DNA of 64,000 nucleotides from Clostridium sp. KNHs214. GTDB lineage: Bacteria; Bacillota; Clostridia; Clostridiales; Clostridiaceae. Numbering within the stretch: position 1 is the stretch's first letter; the number at the start of each line of letters is the position of its first letter. Of the stretch, positions 1-8,248 are shown one piece after another. The notes under the pieces were generated by a model. It had not been told where the DNA came from. It saw only the letters and a list, made by a program, of their open reading frames with translations, and made no database searches. Both the position numbers and the translations under genes were made by a program. Where the stretch lies: NCBI RefSeq assembly GCF_000744935.1, contig NZ_JQMW01000011.1:1116001-1180000 (forward strand), read 5' to 3'.

Positions 1-15
1 TATAAGTTTTTCCAA
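1..15 (-). CDS. kce: Start of 3-keto-5-aminohexanoate cleavage enzyme (partial)
   Basis: Only the first five codons are inside the window. Read on the minus strand, a GGGGGTG ribosome site is followed after six bases by TTG and then codons for Glu-Lys-Leu-Ile. From memory, KCE proteins of lysine fermentation begin MEKLI, and KCE genes commonly lie next to kal, which is the gene immediately upstream here. The gene would act after lysine has been isomerised and oxidised to 3-keto-5-aminohexanoate, cleaving it with acetyl-CoA to 3-aminobutyryl-CoA and acetoacetate. The identification rests on five residues plus context, so it is an inference. Confidence 0.45.
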
Positions 16-30
16 TGTATACACCCCCAA

Positions 31-118
31 ATTAGTGGGCTAGTGGCTAGTGGGCCAGTTGGCTAGTATAAAGCTTAACCTTCTAGCTAATTACTACACT
101 GGTATACTAGCTTACTAG
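31..118. repeat. Degenerate CTAG-rich minisatellite between kal and kce
   Basis: The gap between kal and kce contains a run of imperfect units built on GGCTAGTG, GGCCAGTT and TACTAGC. A similar CTAG/CCCT-rich run is found at 45,976-46,003 next to another intergenic repeat. No coding potential is visible. It lies inside an operon, so it would be transcribed between the two cistrons. Confidence 0.5.
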
Positions 119-138
119 CATATTATTATATTATTTTT

Positions 139-519
139 TTACTTTCTTTGTTTGTCTTTTGGAACTACACAAGTTCCGCTAGCTTTACATACCACTATAG
201 GCTCTTCTAGAACCTCTGCTGCTGAATCATTTAAATCTGTTCTTGGTATTATAACCTTTCTTGCTTCAAAAACCATTTTCCTTGATGTGTTTCCCTCACT
301 TACTATTTCTCCCTCTGCTTCTATATAGTCTCCTGCATAAACTGGTGCTAAAAATTCTACACTGTCGTAAGCTCTAAATAACCCTTCGTCTCCATCATGT
401 CTTATTAAAAGTTCTGTAGCCACATCTCCGAAAAGCTGCAACATTCTTGCTCCATCTACTAGATTTCCACCATAGTGAGCATCATGACTGCTCATTCTCA
501 TTCTTATTAAAGCTTTCAT
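139..519 (-). CDS. kal: 3-aminobutyryl-CoA ammonia-lyase
   Basis: A 126-residue hotdog-fold protein matching my knowledge of Kal of the anaerobic lysine fermentation pathway: it removes ammonia from L-3-aminobutyryl-CoA to give crotonyl-CoA, which feeds butyrate formation. The N-terminal [19 protein letters not shown] stretch and the [17 protein letters not shown] strand are characteristic of this small CoA-binding family, and the length is normal. It is the first gene after a lysine riboswitch and a strong sigma-A promoter and is followed by what appears to be kce, so it heads a lysine-degradation operon that continues outside the window. Start ATG at 519 follows a GGGGG ribosome site. Cytoplasmic. 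Confidence 0.88.
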   Translation of the reverse strand: MKALIRMRMSSHDAHYGGNLVDGARMLQLFGDVATELLIRHDGDEGLFRAYDSVEFLAPVYAGDYIEAEGEIVSEGNTSRKMVFEARKVIIPRTDLNDSAAEVLEEPIVVCKASGTCVVPKDKQRK

Positions 520-547
520 TTACATACCCCCAACAAACATTTTATTA

Positions 548-621
548 GCACTAAAAATATAAAGAGCTATTTATGCAATGAAAAGATTTATTATATCCCT
601 TTCATTACATAAATAGCTCTT
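548..621 (-). terminator. Conditional terminator of the lysine riboswitch
   Basis: On the minus strand a hairpin of about 22 bp with one mismatch (arms 600-621 and 562-584) is followed by a T-rich run (547-561). Its 5' arm contains the same bases (607-616) that form the 3' strand of riboswitch helix P1, so the terminator and the ligand-bound aptamer exclude each other. That arrangement predicts read-through when lysine is bound. Confidence 0.85.
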
Positions 622-784
622 CACAACAAAGGTCATGACAATTAAAAAGTATTTACACTTCTTAACCAAAGGTATACTCAAGAACAAATAAACCCTTTCG
701 GCAGGTAAACCCTTCACTCTTAACTTTGGAGGTTCTTCTCCTTAACATTTAAAAATTACCGTAAACCCGCTCCTCTATTTATGT
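607..784 (-). promoter_or_regulatory. Lysine riboswitch (L box), predicted ON switch
   Basis: On the minus strand the leader shows L-box landmarks: AGAGGAGCG just inside P1, a GTGAAGGG segment, the TGCCGAAAGGG segment, and a closing GTCATGACC...GAAGAG segment. P1 is ten perfect base pairs between 775-784 and 607-616. The aptamer precedes kal. Lysine riboswitches usually repress biosynthesis or uptake genes by allowing a terminator. Here the P1 3' strand is part of the terminator's 5' arm, so binding of lysine should prevent termination and turn on lysine breakdown. Confidence 0.9.
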
Positions 785-819
785 ACATTTTTTAAGTTTG
801 TTTTTTAATTCACAATATT

Positions 820-848
820 ATTATAATATTACTACTTCCGCTAGTCAA
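820..848 (-). promoter_or_regulatory. Sigma-A promoter of the kal operon
   Basis: On the minus strand TTGACT (843-848) and TATAAT (820-825) are separated by exactly 17 bases, placing transcription start near 812, about 30 bases before riboswitch helix P1. Confidence 0.85.
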
Positions 849-977
849 TATATTTTTCAGAAAATTAAAATGTTTGCTATTATTTAGAAAACATTAACTA
901 TTAAATAAAACAAGGGATATAAGCACATGTATTATACTTATATCCCATATTTATATATCACTATAATTATTTATTTT

Positions 978-1046
978 AGGCACATTCAAATAAATAATAA
1001 TTCAGTATGCTAGTATATTTGGCTTGTTATTTATTTTCATGTACCT
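978..1046. repeat. Short copy of the AGGCACATTCAAA palindromic family
   Basis: Begins AGGCACATTCAAA and ends with the complementary TTTCATGTACCT, with a shortened centre. It is a deletion derivative of the 155-bp element at 6,080-6,234; a one-sided remnant lies at 15,656-15,684. The rest of 849-1,066 shows nothing coding that I can support. Confidence 0.7.
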
Positions 1047-1066
1047 TAGTATTTTATATTTTAAAA

Positions 1067-1240
1067 TTATTCTCTTCTCATTCTTTTTTCATTGGTACTT
1101 TCTTTTTTACCTAATTTTTTTGATTCACCATTTGCTCCTATTTCTTTTGACATTTCAACTTCCATGTCTCTCATTTCTGACTTTGTTTTTGGATTCATCT
1201 TTTTGTTATCCTTATTATTTTTATTATTTTTATGTGCCAT
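1067..1240 (-). CDS. Small Lys/Glu/Met-rich protein, possible spore protein
   Basis: A 57-residue very hydrophilic protein starting MAHKNNKNNKDNKK, rich in Lys, Asn and Glu, without cysteine or membrane segment. The stretch MEVEMSKEIGANG is loosely like the MEVA.ELG(V) core of alpha/beta small acid-soluble spore proteins, but the second conserved SASP motif is not seen, so I do not assign it. An in-frame ATG at 1,294 gives a longer version, but a GGGAGGAAGG tract lies downstream of that ATG, and neither start has a well spaced ribosome site. Reading frames on the plus strand here are shadows. Confidence 0.4.
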   Translation of the reverse strand: MAHKNNKNNKDNKKMNPKTKSEMRDMEVEMSKEIGANGESKKLGKKESTNEKRMRRE

Positions 1241-1415
1241 GAATTTTGTTACAGATGATGCCAAGCAGAGTATCTGTAACCTTCCTCCCTTCATTTATGA
1301 TTTTTATTTTTGCGGCCACTTTCTCTTATAAATCTATATTTCTTGGCATTTCAACGTGGCTACAAGTGATTAATTTTAATTTACCCCTAAAATAAAAAAA
1401 TATACATAAGGTACA

Positions 1416-1460
1416 TAAAAATAGCTGCCCTGCTTTTTACATATGTTCTAGGCAACTATT
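1416..1460 (-). terminator. Terminator after the DegV gene
   Basis: Minus-strand stem AATAGTTGC/GCAGCTATT with a long loop, followed by TTTTTATG, about 30 bases after the DegV stop codon. Confidence 0.6.
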
Positions 1461-1488
1461 CCCAATATCTTGAATTATATTAAAATCT

Positions 1489-2361
1489 CTATATTTCTCT
1501 TCCCTTTCCTATAAAACATAAAGATAGCATGTCCGGTCCTGTATGAGAGGCTATAACTGGTCCCACAAAATTCATCATGGTTTCTTTCACTCCAAACTCC
1601 TCTTTAACTATCTGCTTTAAATATATTGCATCTTCTAGACAATCTCCATGGCTTATCATAATTCGTTGATTTCCAGGTTCCACAACTCTTTCCCTAAACT
1701 TTTCTAATAGGTACTTTATAGCTTTTTTTCTTCCCCTTACATTTGTAACATTTACAAGCTTTCCTTCATTATTTATAAATATAATTGGATTTATTTTCAT
1801 TAATGTTCCTATAGTAGCAGCAGTAGCAGATATTCTTCCTCCATACCTTAAATGTTTCAAAGTGCCTACCATAAACCAATGATTTATATTTAATTTATTA
1901 TCTTCAATCCATTTTATTATTTCTTCCTTTGAACGCCCTTTTTTCATCATCTCTACTGCGTTATATACTAATATACCTTGTCCTATACACGCGCTTTTGC
2001 TATCTATTATAGTAATATCTGCATCTTTGTATTCTTCTAGTACATTTTCTCTAGCCATACTAGCACTGTTTACAGTACCACTTATAGCAGAAGACATACC
2101 TATATATATAATAGACTTTTTTTCCTTAACAAGCCTAGTAAAAACCTCAGTAAACTGATATATATTCACTTGAGAAGTAGTTGGCATTTCTCCATTTCTT
2201 AATCCATCGTAAAATTGTCTATAAGTAAAGGTTTTTCCAAAATCATCTTTATAGTCACATTTATTAAAATGACAAGTTAGACTTACAAAAGGTACCTTAT
2301 TTTCTTCAATATATGATAACGGTAAGTCACAACTTGAATCCGTCATTATTATAACACTCAT
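1489..2361 (-). CDS. DegV family fatty-acid-binding protein
   Basis: 290 residues, normal length for the family. The N-terminal MTDSSCDLP (residues 6-14), the MPTTSQ segment near residue 60, IGMSSAISGT, and the C-terminal ISHGD and GPVIASHTGPD motifs are the usual DegV signature, forming the two-lobed fold that buries a fatty acid. Gram-positive genomes carry several paralogues; some (FakB) present fatty acids to the kinase FakA. No FakA-like DAK-domain gene adjoins this copy, so which role it has cannot be told from context. Single-gene unit with its own terminator downstream and a palindromic repeat upstream. Confidence 0.9.
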   Translation of the reverse strand: MSVIIMTDSSCDLPLSYIEENKVPFVSLTCHFNKCDYKDDFGKTFTYRQFYDGLRNGEMPTTSQVNIYQFTEVFTRLVKEKKSIIYIGMSSAISGTVNSASMARENVLEEYKDADITIIDSKSACIGQGILVYNAVEMMKKGRSKEEIIKWIEDNKLNINHWFMVGTLKHLRYGGRISATAATIGTLMKINPIIFINNEGKLVNVTNVRGRKKAIKYLLEKFRERVVEPGNQRIMISHGDCLEDAIYLKQIVKEEFGVKETMMNFVGPVIASHTGPDMLSLCFIGKGREI

Positions 2362-2456
2362 ACGACCTTCTCCTTTTATGTAGATTTATTATTATATAAT
2401 TACATTATATAGGAATTCTATATAATTTCAAAATATCCTTTACTTAAATTTTAATA

Positions 2457-2559
2457 AAGGGGCTGTGGCATTAAGAAATTCATATACAATACATTGGTTT
2501 GAAATTCAATAGCAACCACAATGTGTTGTAGAATTTATTTTTAGTGCCACAGCCCTTCT
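2457..2559. repeat. 100-bp palindromic element, copy 1
   Basis: The outer arms, starting AAGGGGCTGTGGCA and ending in the complementary TGCCACAGCCCTT, pair over about 14 bp, and the inner arms pair imperfectly (ACAATACATTG near CAATGTGTTGT). The reverse complement of 56,065-56,166 aligns along most of its length. It occupies the space between the DegV gene and the 3' end of the M23 peptidase gene, with eight bases to that gene's stop codon. Confidence 0.8.
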
Positions 2560-2566
2560 ATTAAGA

Positions 2567-3769
2567 CTATTTTAAATACTCTATTGGATTTACAGGAGTA
2601 CCATTCTTCCTAACCTCGAAATGTAAATGTGGTCCCGTACTTCTTCCTGTACTCCCTACTCTTGCAATTAAACTATTTTCTTTTACTATATCGCCTTCTT
2701 TAACTAGCAATTCACTACAGTGTCCATATCTAGTTTCTAGCCCATCCCCGTGCTGAATTATAATCAGCTTGCCGTATCCATCCTGCCATCCCGAAAAAGT
2801 AACATTACCTTCATATGCTGCATATATAGGACTTCCTGAACATGAGGCAATGTCTATTCCATTATGCATTCTTCCCCATCTTCTACCAAAATCAGAACTT
2901 ATACTTCCTCTAGAGGGTTTTGAAAAACAAGTTATACCTAATACTGCAGGATTTTTACTTCCTACTAATATTATTTTATCTTTGCTATTTTTTATAATTT
3001 TTTCACTTACTGTTTTCTTACTAATTATTTTTTCGTTTTTTACAGTTATTTTAGAAAATACATTTTTCAGTCCTTTTTCTTGCTGCTGTTGAACTTTTCT
3101 CTCTCCTTTTAGCATTTCACTAGATGACTTCATTACCGTACTAGGCTGAATATCCTTTTTCTCTTCTATTACTGATGTAAACTGAACATTTATAGATTTA
3201 TGCTTATTTAAAATCTCTCCAGTAATTTTTTCTCTGGAGGATTTTTCATCAATACAAACTCTACTCAATGGAGCTCTGCATTTTTTCAGCTGCAGATTAT
3301 CTATTTTAAAATCATTTATATCCTTTACCTTCAATATTTCCTTATATTTATCTCTAACCTTATTTAGAACGCTATTGTACTCCTTTTCATTATCTAGAGC
3401 ACCTAAATATTCATTTTTGCAAAACACACCCAAGGTTTCTACAGTAATATTACTGTGTTTAAAGAAATTCTTTATTATACTCTCTTCAGAGGATAACTCT
3501 TTCCTTTTCTTATTGCTTTTAAAAATCACCTGATCCTTTCCCTCTTTATTTTTAAATCTTCTATTTATACATTCATTTATCTCCTTCTCTAGTTTAATAT
3601 AGGATTCTCTATCTTGAACTGTACCTATACTATTACCATTTAATAATACTTCATAAGACTTGTCACTAAATATGTTATAATATAATAAACATAAAGAAAC
3701 AGTGAGCAAGCATATGATAAAATAGTTTTTGCTTTTTTTACTCAAAACTTTTACCGTCTTTTCTTGCAC
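2567..3769 (-). CDS. Membrane-anchored M23 (LytM-type) peptidoglycan endopeptidase
   Basis: 400 residues: a hydrophobic membrane anchor at about 15-35, a Lys/Glu-rich linker of some 240 residues predicted to lie outside, and a C-terminal M23 zinc peptidase domain (about 285-398). Zinc ligands are visible as His302 and Asp306 in HNGID and His383 in HLHFE, so the enzyme should be active against peptide bridges of the cell wall. The overall build resembles clostridial sporulation or cell-wall peptidases of this class, but no SpoIIQ-specific feature is evident. It is divergent from the DnaD-like gene at 4,026. No terminator other than the adjoining palindromic repeat is seen downstream. Confidence 0.88.
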   Translation of the reverse strand: MQEKTVKVLSKKSKNYFIICLLTVSLCLLYYNIFSDKSYEVLLNGNSIGTVQDRESYIKLEKEINECINRRFKNKEGKDQVIFKSNKKRKELSSEESIIKNFFKHSNITVETLGVFCKNEYLGALDNEKEYNSVLNKVRDKYKEILKVKDINDFKIDNLQLKKCRAPLSRVCIDEKSSREKITGEILNKHKSINVQFTSVIEEKKDIQPSTVMKSSSEMLKGERKVQQQQEKGLKNVFSKITVKNEKIISKKTVSEKIIKNSKDKIILVGSKNPAVLGITCFSKPSRGSISSDFGRRWGRMHNGIDIASCSGSPIYAAYEGNVTFSGWQDGYGKLIIIQHGDGLETRYGHCSELLVKEGDIVKENSLIARVGSTGRSTGPHLHFEVRKNGTPVNPIEYLK

Positions 3770-4025
3770 AATATCTTTTAGGTGATATTATACAGACTTA
3801 ACGGTCTTCAGCTCCTTTCACAATAATTTTGACCCTTTAGGTCTAATAATTTATTTAGTAACTTTCTTAATATACCCTAAAAATGAAATTTTTATTTAAT
3901 AATACAAATTTATTATTTGATATTTTAGAGATTTTGAGTTAAAATTCATTAGCAAAGATTATAATATTTTATCTAATGCAATTAATATATACCATATTGT
4001 ATAATTTAGGAAGGGTTGATTTTCC

Positions 4026-5018
4026 ATGGGTACTTTCGTTTTTAAGAATAAAATACATGAATATACGCCTGTAAGTAACATTTTTATAGAAAAATATATG
4101 CCTAAGGCTAGAGGTGAATTTGTTAAAGTCTACCTTTTAGGATTAAAATACTGCATTTCTGGAGAACTAGGAGTAAATTCTTCCATGATGGCTTCCACTC
4201 TAAACCTTTTAGAAAGTGATATAATGAATGCTCTGAACTATTGGAATGAAGAAGGAGTAATAAAACTAATACCCATAGATAATATGGGCAATTTTAATAT
4301 AGACTTTTTAGATTTAAAAGACAATGGTGAGGAAGAAGACGTAGATAAAATTAATTTACTAGAAGAATTAAATAAAAACTCTATAAAGGATATGCTTCAA
4401 GATATAGAGAAACTTATAGGAAGACCTCTATCCCCTAAGGAAATGACTATGTATTTAAGCTGGCAAAAGGACTTCAGCTTTTCTCCTGAAATAATACTTC
4501 TTCTAATTCAGTATTGTGTTTCTAAGGGTAAAACTGACTATAGATATATAGAAAAAATAGCTTTAGCTTGGAATGATGAAAATATAGAAAATGTAGAGGA
4601 TGCTCAAAGTTATATAAAGAAACATGAAGATAAGTGGATTAGAATAAGGAAAATACTGAATTATTTAGGAATAAAATCTACTGATATAATGAAACCTCAA
4701 GAACAAATGATGGATAAGTGGATAAATGTTTATAAATTCCCTGTGGAAATTATATATAAAGCTTGTGACATTTGCTTTGAAAGAATAAATAAAGCTGACT
4801 TTAAATATATAGATGGAATACTAAACAGCTGGTTCAAGGAGAACATAAAGACTTTAGAGGATATAGAAAAAAGAGATAAGAAAAAAACTAGTTCTTATTC
4901 ACCTGCGAAAAAGACATCATATAACAATGGTAAAAATAGTACCTTTAATGACTATTCTCAACGTAAGTACGACTACGATGATCTAGAAAAAAAATTATTA
5001 GGATGGGATAATGAATGA
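4026..5018 (+). CDS. DnaD domain replication-initiation protein
   Basis: 330 residues with the two parts of the DnaD/DnaB-like family. A winged-helix N-terminal part (about 20-105) contains the segment MMASTLNLLESDIMNALNYW. C-terminal DnaD repeats (about 120-285) include the YI..I...W signatures at YRYIEKIALAW and FKYIDGILNSWF. The last 40 residues are low-complexity and end in a DDLEKKLLGWD motif. In Firmicutes such proteins help load the replicative helicase onto origin DNA. The gene overlaps the following ATPase gene by four bases (ATGA), so the pair is translationally coupled. Start ATG follows a GGAAGGG-type site. Confidence 0.85.
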   Translation: MGTFVFKNKIHEYTPVSNIFIEKYMPKARGEFVKVYLLGLKYCISGELGVNSSMMASTLNLLESDIMNALNYWNEEGVIKLIPIDNMGNFNIDFLDLKDNGEEEDVDKINLLEELNKNSIKDMLQDIEKLIGRPLSPKEMTMYLSWQKDFSFSPEIILLLIQYCVSKGKTDYRYIEKIALAWNDENIENVEDAQSYIKKHEDKWIRIRKILNYLGIKSTDIMKPQEQMMDKWINVYKFPVEIIYKACDICFERINKADFKYIDGILNSWFKENIKTLEDIEKRDKKKTSSYSPAKKTSYNNGKNSTFNDYSQRKYDYDDLEKKLLGWDNE

Positions 5019-5995
5019 TTAACACATACCAATCTCAAATACTAAAAATGTATGAAAATATAAGGGAAAATGAAGAGAAGGCCTTAAAGAACCGAAAAGA
5101 AGAAGTATACAATAAAATACCTAAAATAAATTCTATAGAAAAGGAAATAGCTAGGCTTTCTATACATTTATCTATAAATATACTAAATCATATTGAAAAC
5201 AGAGATGAATACTTGAAAGATTTAAAAGAAAAGATAACAGATCTAAGAATTCAAAAGACAGAACTTTTGGTTTCATCAGGATATCCAATAGACTATTTAG
5301 ATATGCATTATAGATGTAACAAATGCAGTGATACTGGTTTTATAGGAAATAAAAAATGCTCTTGCTATAAAAGGTATCTAATTAAACTCCATTATAGAAA
5401 TTCTGATCTAGAAACATCATTTAAAGAAAATAATTTTGATAATTTTAACATAAACCTATACGGTACCAAAAAAACTGACTCAGAAATAAAAAGTCCCAGA
5501 AAGAATATGGAAGAGATATCATCTAGCGTAAGGTCTTATTTAAAGAATTTCTCACAGGAGGGCATAAATTTATTATTTTATGGTAGCTCTGGTACTGGAA
5601 AAACCTTTTTATCTCACTGTATAGCTAAATGGCTTATAGATAGAGGTTACTTTGTAGTATACAGAACCGCAAAAGAATTAATAGAAAATTTGCGTGATGC
5701 TCGTTTTAATGAAAATAAAGCATTAGAAGATTTAATATTAAACTGTGACTTACTTATAATAGATGACTTAGGCACAGAGCAGATAACGGATTTTTCCAAA
5801 TCAGAACTGTTTAATCTAATAAATTGGAAACTTTTAAAGAGCAAAAAGATGCTTATTTCCACTAATTTATCCCTTGAACAGCTTTCTAAACACTACTCAG
5901 AAAGAATTACTTCAAGACTATTTGGTAATTTTGAACTATACAAGTTCTACGGCGACGATATAAGAGTAAAAAATAACTTAAATAAAATAAGATGA
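5015..5995 (+). CDS. DnaC/DnaI-like helicase-loader ATPase
   Basis: 326 residues. A coiled-coil N-terminal part (about 1-85) is followed by a zinc-binding site formed by Cys101, Cys104, Cys115 and Cys117, then an AAA+ domain with Walker A GSSGTGKT (190-197) and Walker B LLIIDD (about 246-251). This matches DnaI-type loaders, which place the DnaB-family helicase on DNA; the helicase gene itself is at 47,347. Together with the overlapping DnaD-like gene it forms a two-gene loading module ending in a clear terminator. Cytoplasmic, DNA-associated. Confidence 0.9.
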   Translation: MINTYQSQILKMYENIRENEEKALKNRKEEVYNKIPKINSIEKEIARLSIHLSINILNHIENRDEYLKDLKEKITDLRIQKTELLVSSGYPIDYLDMHYRCNKCSDTGFIGNKKCSCYKRYLIKLHYRNSDLETSFKENNFDNFNINLYGTKKTDSEIKSPRKNMEEISSSVRSYLKNFSQEGINLLFYGSSGTGKTFLSHCIAKWLIDRGYFVVYRTAKELIENLRDARFNENKALEDLILNCDLLIIDDLGTEQITDFSKSELFNLINWKLLKSKKMLISTNLSLEQLSKHYSERITSRLFGNFELYKFYGDDIRVKNNLNKIR

Positions 5996-6004
5996 TGGTA
6001 ATAT

Positions 6005-6035
6005 AAAACCCCAGCCTATCATAGACTGGGGTTTT
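6005..6035 (+). terminator. Intrinsic terminator of the DnaD/DnaC-like operon
   Basis: Perfect stem AAAACCCCAG/CTGGGGTTTT with an 11-nt loop, ten bases after the stop codon. Confidence 0.9.
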
Positions 6036-6079
6036 CATATTAATATTGTTCTAAATTTATATTTTATGTAATATATCTA

Positions 6080-6234
6080 AGGCACATTCAAAGAAATAAC
6101 AAGTCAGTATACTAGTATTTTACGTCATACTGCGTCAGCACAACCCGCTGATAGTCCTTCGCAACGGAACCTGCTTCCTTGTCTGACACAAAATATACCA
6201 TCATATTTGACTTGTTATTTATTTTCATGTACCT
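6080..6234. repeat. 155-bp giant palindrome, AGGCACATTCAAA family, full copy
   Basis: Outer arms of about 27 bp (AGGCACATTCAAAGAAATAA and the complement of the last 27 bases) pair with few mismatches. The centre has further stems, including TCAGC/GCTGA, around conserved-looking blocks such as TTCGCAACGG. The right end overlaps the stop codon of the minus-strand gene at 6,233. Relatives lie at 978 and 15,656. There is no ORF inside. Confidence 0.75.
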
Positions 6235-7843
6235 AATTTATTATATAAGGAGAAAAAATCAATAAAGAAAGAAATGTATCCCCTACTAAGAATGGAAGAT
6301 ACCTTGCAACTGGGAGATCCTCTGTAAATTCTCTATAAAATAAATATGAATATACATAACAAAATACACTTATACATACTAGAATAAGCATTCCCACCAT
6401 AGGAGAAGTTAATTCTTTAGGCAAAAACATAAAGCTATTTTTATATACAGAAACATATATTGCTAAAGCTTTTATAGTTGTTGTAGCTACAAGAACCCCA
6501 ATATATATACCCTTTCTTTGCTTATCTGAAAATCTACTTAATAATAAAGTAAATATACCCATTAAAGTTAATCCTGGAAAAATCCATGCAGCTCCCACTA
6601 GCAGTATAGATACTATACTATACGCAACGCCAGTAACTGTTTCTCCTATAGATAAATTTTTTTCAATTTTTTTAAGTCCATTGTTCTCCTTTTTATATTG
6701 TTCATTTGTGGAAGTCATATATAAATTGTATGGACAACTAAATCCCTCATCTGCTTTAGCTTGGAAATCGCAATATATTCCTATTTCTCCGCAGATATTT
6801 GCAAAAGTAGATAATTGCTTTGATTTTGAAAGACTTCCTTCTTGCTCACACTTTCCATTGCTCAAACTATACTCCATTACATCATCATGCTTTCTATTTA
6901 TGCCAAAGATTCTACTTCCTTCTACTAGAATTTTTGCCTTACCATCTGTATAGTTTGTACTATTTATTTTTCTTAAAGCAATCCCTGGGAATTTCACCTT
7001 TTTAAATTTATATTTAAACTCATCTTTGTTCTCTATTATTTTATCAATAGGAATTTCATATACTATATCTCCTCCTATTTTAGGTACAAAAAAATACATA
7101 ACCCCATCATCTATAGCAAATTTAGTATCAGGTTTAGACTGTCCAAATCTAACTATCATATTGAATAAATTTCTTACATCAGAAAATTTGCCATTCTCGT
7201 AAAACACACACATTTGAGTGACTTCCTGTACATCCTGACCAGTGTAGCATATTGCATATTTTCCATTGTAATCTACTCCGCTTAGGCCTCCTGCACTTGA
7301 TACTTTTAGAGATTTTCTATTACCAGTTTTTACATCCATAAATTCCACCGAATCCCCATAAGTTCTTAAAATCATATTGTCATTTATCTGTTTTACTGCT
7401 ATTAACCCTGCTATATTTTCTCTTTTTATTATATTAAAATCTTTATCCAGTTTAATTCTCTCTGATGAATTAGTCTTTGAGTAGTTACCTACATACTCAA
7501 TATAAAAATTATTTTCTTTATCTTTTACTAATATTATGCCATTTATACAGCTTTCTTTTATATCTAAACTCTTCTCCTTTTTCTTATGACCTAGTGCATC
7601 TAGTACTAGGATTTTTAATTTATTTTTATCATTATACGTAATAATGTAATTTTTACCCTCCTTAATAATTGCAGGAGTAGTGCTGATGTACGCTTGGCCT
7701 AGGAATTTTCCTTTTCCCCACTTATTAGAAGGTGGTTGATTATTAATATTCAAATTAACACTATATTGATAGGCTATTATACCTACCATTAATATTATAC
7801 TTATTATTATAAAACTTTTTGTCATAACTCTACATTTTTTCAT
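6233..7843 (-). CDS. Membrane protein with large extracellular domain and C-terminal helices
   Basis: About 536 residues from the ATG at 7,843, chosen because GGGGG lies eight bases before it; the longer frame starts inside that site. There is one N-terminal anchor (about 7-30), then some 370 residues of beta-rich sequence with repeated strand-turn patterns suggesting a propeller-like sensor. About five hydrophobic segments fill the last 130 residues (for example VTGVAYSIVSILLVGAAWIF). I do not recognise a named family. Its stop codon overlaps the giant palindrome at 6,080-6,234. It is a single-gene unit. Confidence 0.75.
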   Translation of the reverse strand: MKKCRVMTKSFIIISIILMVGIIAYQYSVNLNINNQPPSNKWGKGKFLGQAYISTTPAIIKEGKNYIITYNDKNKLKILVLDALGHKKKEKSLDIKESCINGIILVKDKENNFYIEYVGNYSKTNSSERIKLDKDFNIIKRENIAGLIAVKQINDNMILRTYGDSVEFMDVKTGNRKSLKVSSAGGLSGVDYNGKYAICYTGQDVQEVTQMCVFYENGKFSDVRNLFNMIVRFGQSKPDTKFAIDDGVMYFFVPKIGGDIVYEIPIDKIIENKDEFKYKFKKVKFPGIALRKINSTNYTDGKAKILVEGSRIFGINRKHDDVMEYSLSNGKCEQEGSLSKSKQLSTFANICGEIGIYCDFQAKADEGFSCPYNLYMTSTNEQYKKENNGLKKIEKNLSIGETVTGVAYSIVSILLVGAAWIFPGLTLMGIFTLLLSRFSDKQRKGIYIGVLVATTTIKALAIYVSVYKNSFMFLPKELTSPMVGMLILVCISVFCYVYSYLFYREFTEDLPVARYLPFLVGDTFLSLLIFSPYIIN

Positions 7844-8035
7844 ACTCATATCCCCCAAGATAATTCATTTATATAAAATATTAACTAGCATATATAATAT
7901 TCTATATTTATATAAAATTATCCTTTTAAAAGAGTATTATATATTTTTATATGGCCAAAATCTAATTTCAAACACAATAATGTTATTTAATATCTAATTA
8001 TACTTTCTTATAAGCCTAATCCCTACAAAAAAATA

Positions 8036-8070
8036 AAAATCCTAAGTAAGAATTACTTACTTAGGATTTT
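8036..8070 (-). terminator. Terminator of the tRNA cluster
   Basis: Minus-strand stem AAATCCTAAGTAAG/CTTACTTAGGATTT directly after the last tRNA-Thr CCA end, followed by a T run; it also has a T run on the plus strand. Confidence 0.85.
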
Positions 8071-8146
8071 GGAGCTGGCAATAGGAATCGAACCTACAAC
8101 CTGCTGATTACAAGTCAGCTGCTCTGCCAATTGAGCCATGCCAGCT
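8070..8146 (-). tRNA. tRNA-Thr (UGU), copy 2 in transcription order
   Basis: Cloverleaf on the minus strand beginning AGCTGGC, anticodon loop CTTGTAA giving anticodon UGU, with CCA encoded. It is the last gene of the eight-tRNA unit and is identical to the copy at 8,420. Confidence 0.95.
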
Positions 8147-8150
8147 TATA

Positions 8151-8227
8151 TGGCGACCCAGAAGGGACTCGAACCCTCGACCTCCGGCGTGACAGGCCGG
8201 CACTCTAACCAACTGAGCCACTGGGCC
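8151..8227 (-). tRNA. tRNA-Asp (GUC), copy 2
   Basis: Minus strand, begins GGCCCAG, anticodon loop CTGTCAC giving GUC, with CCA encoded. Identical to the copy at 8,502. Confidence 0.95.
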
Positions 8228-8248
8228 ATATATATTTTTACAAATAAG

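Noticed and set aside
1024-1331. Plus-strand hydrophobic frames at 1,024-1,242 and 1,092-1,331
   Set aside because: They are the antisense of an AT-rich, Lys/Glu-coding stretch, giving artificial Phe/Leu runs, and lack ribosome sites.
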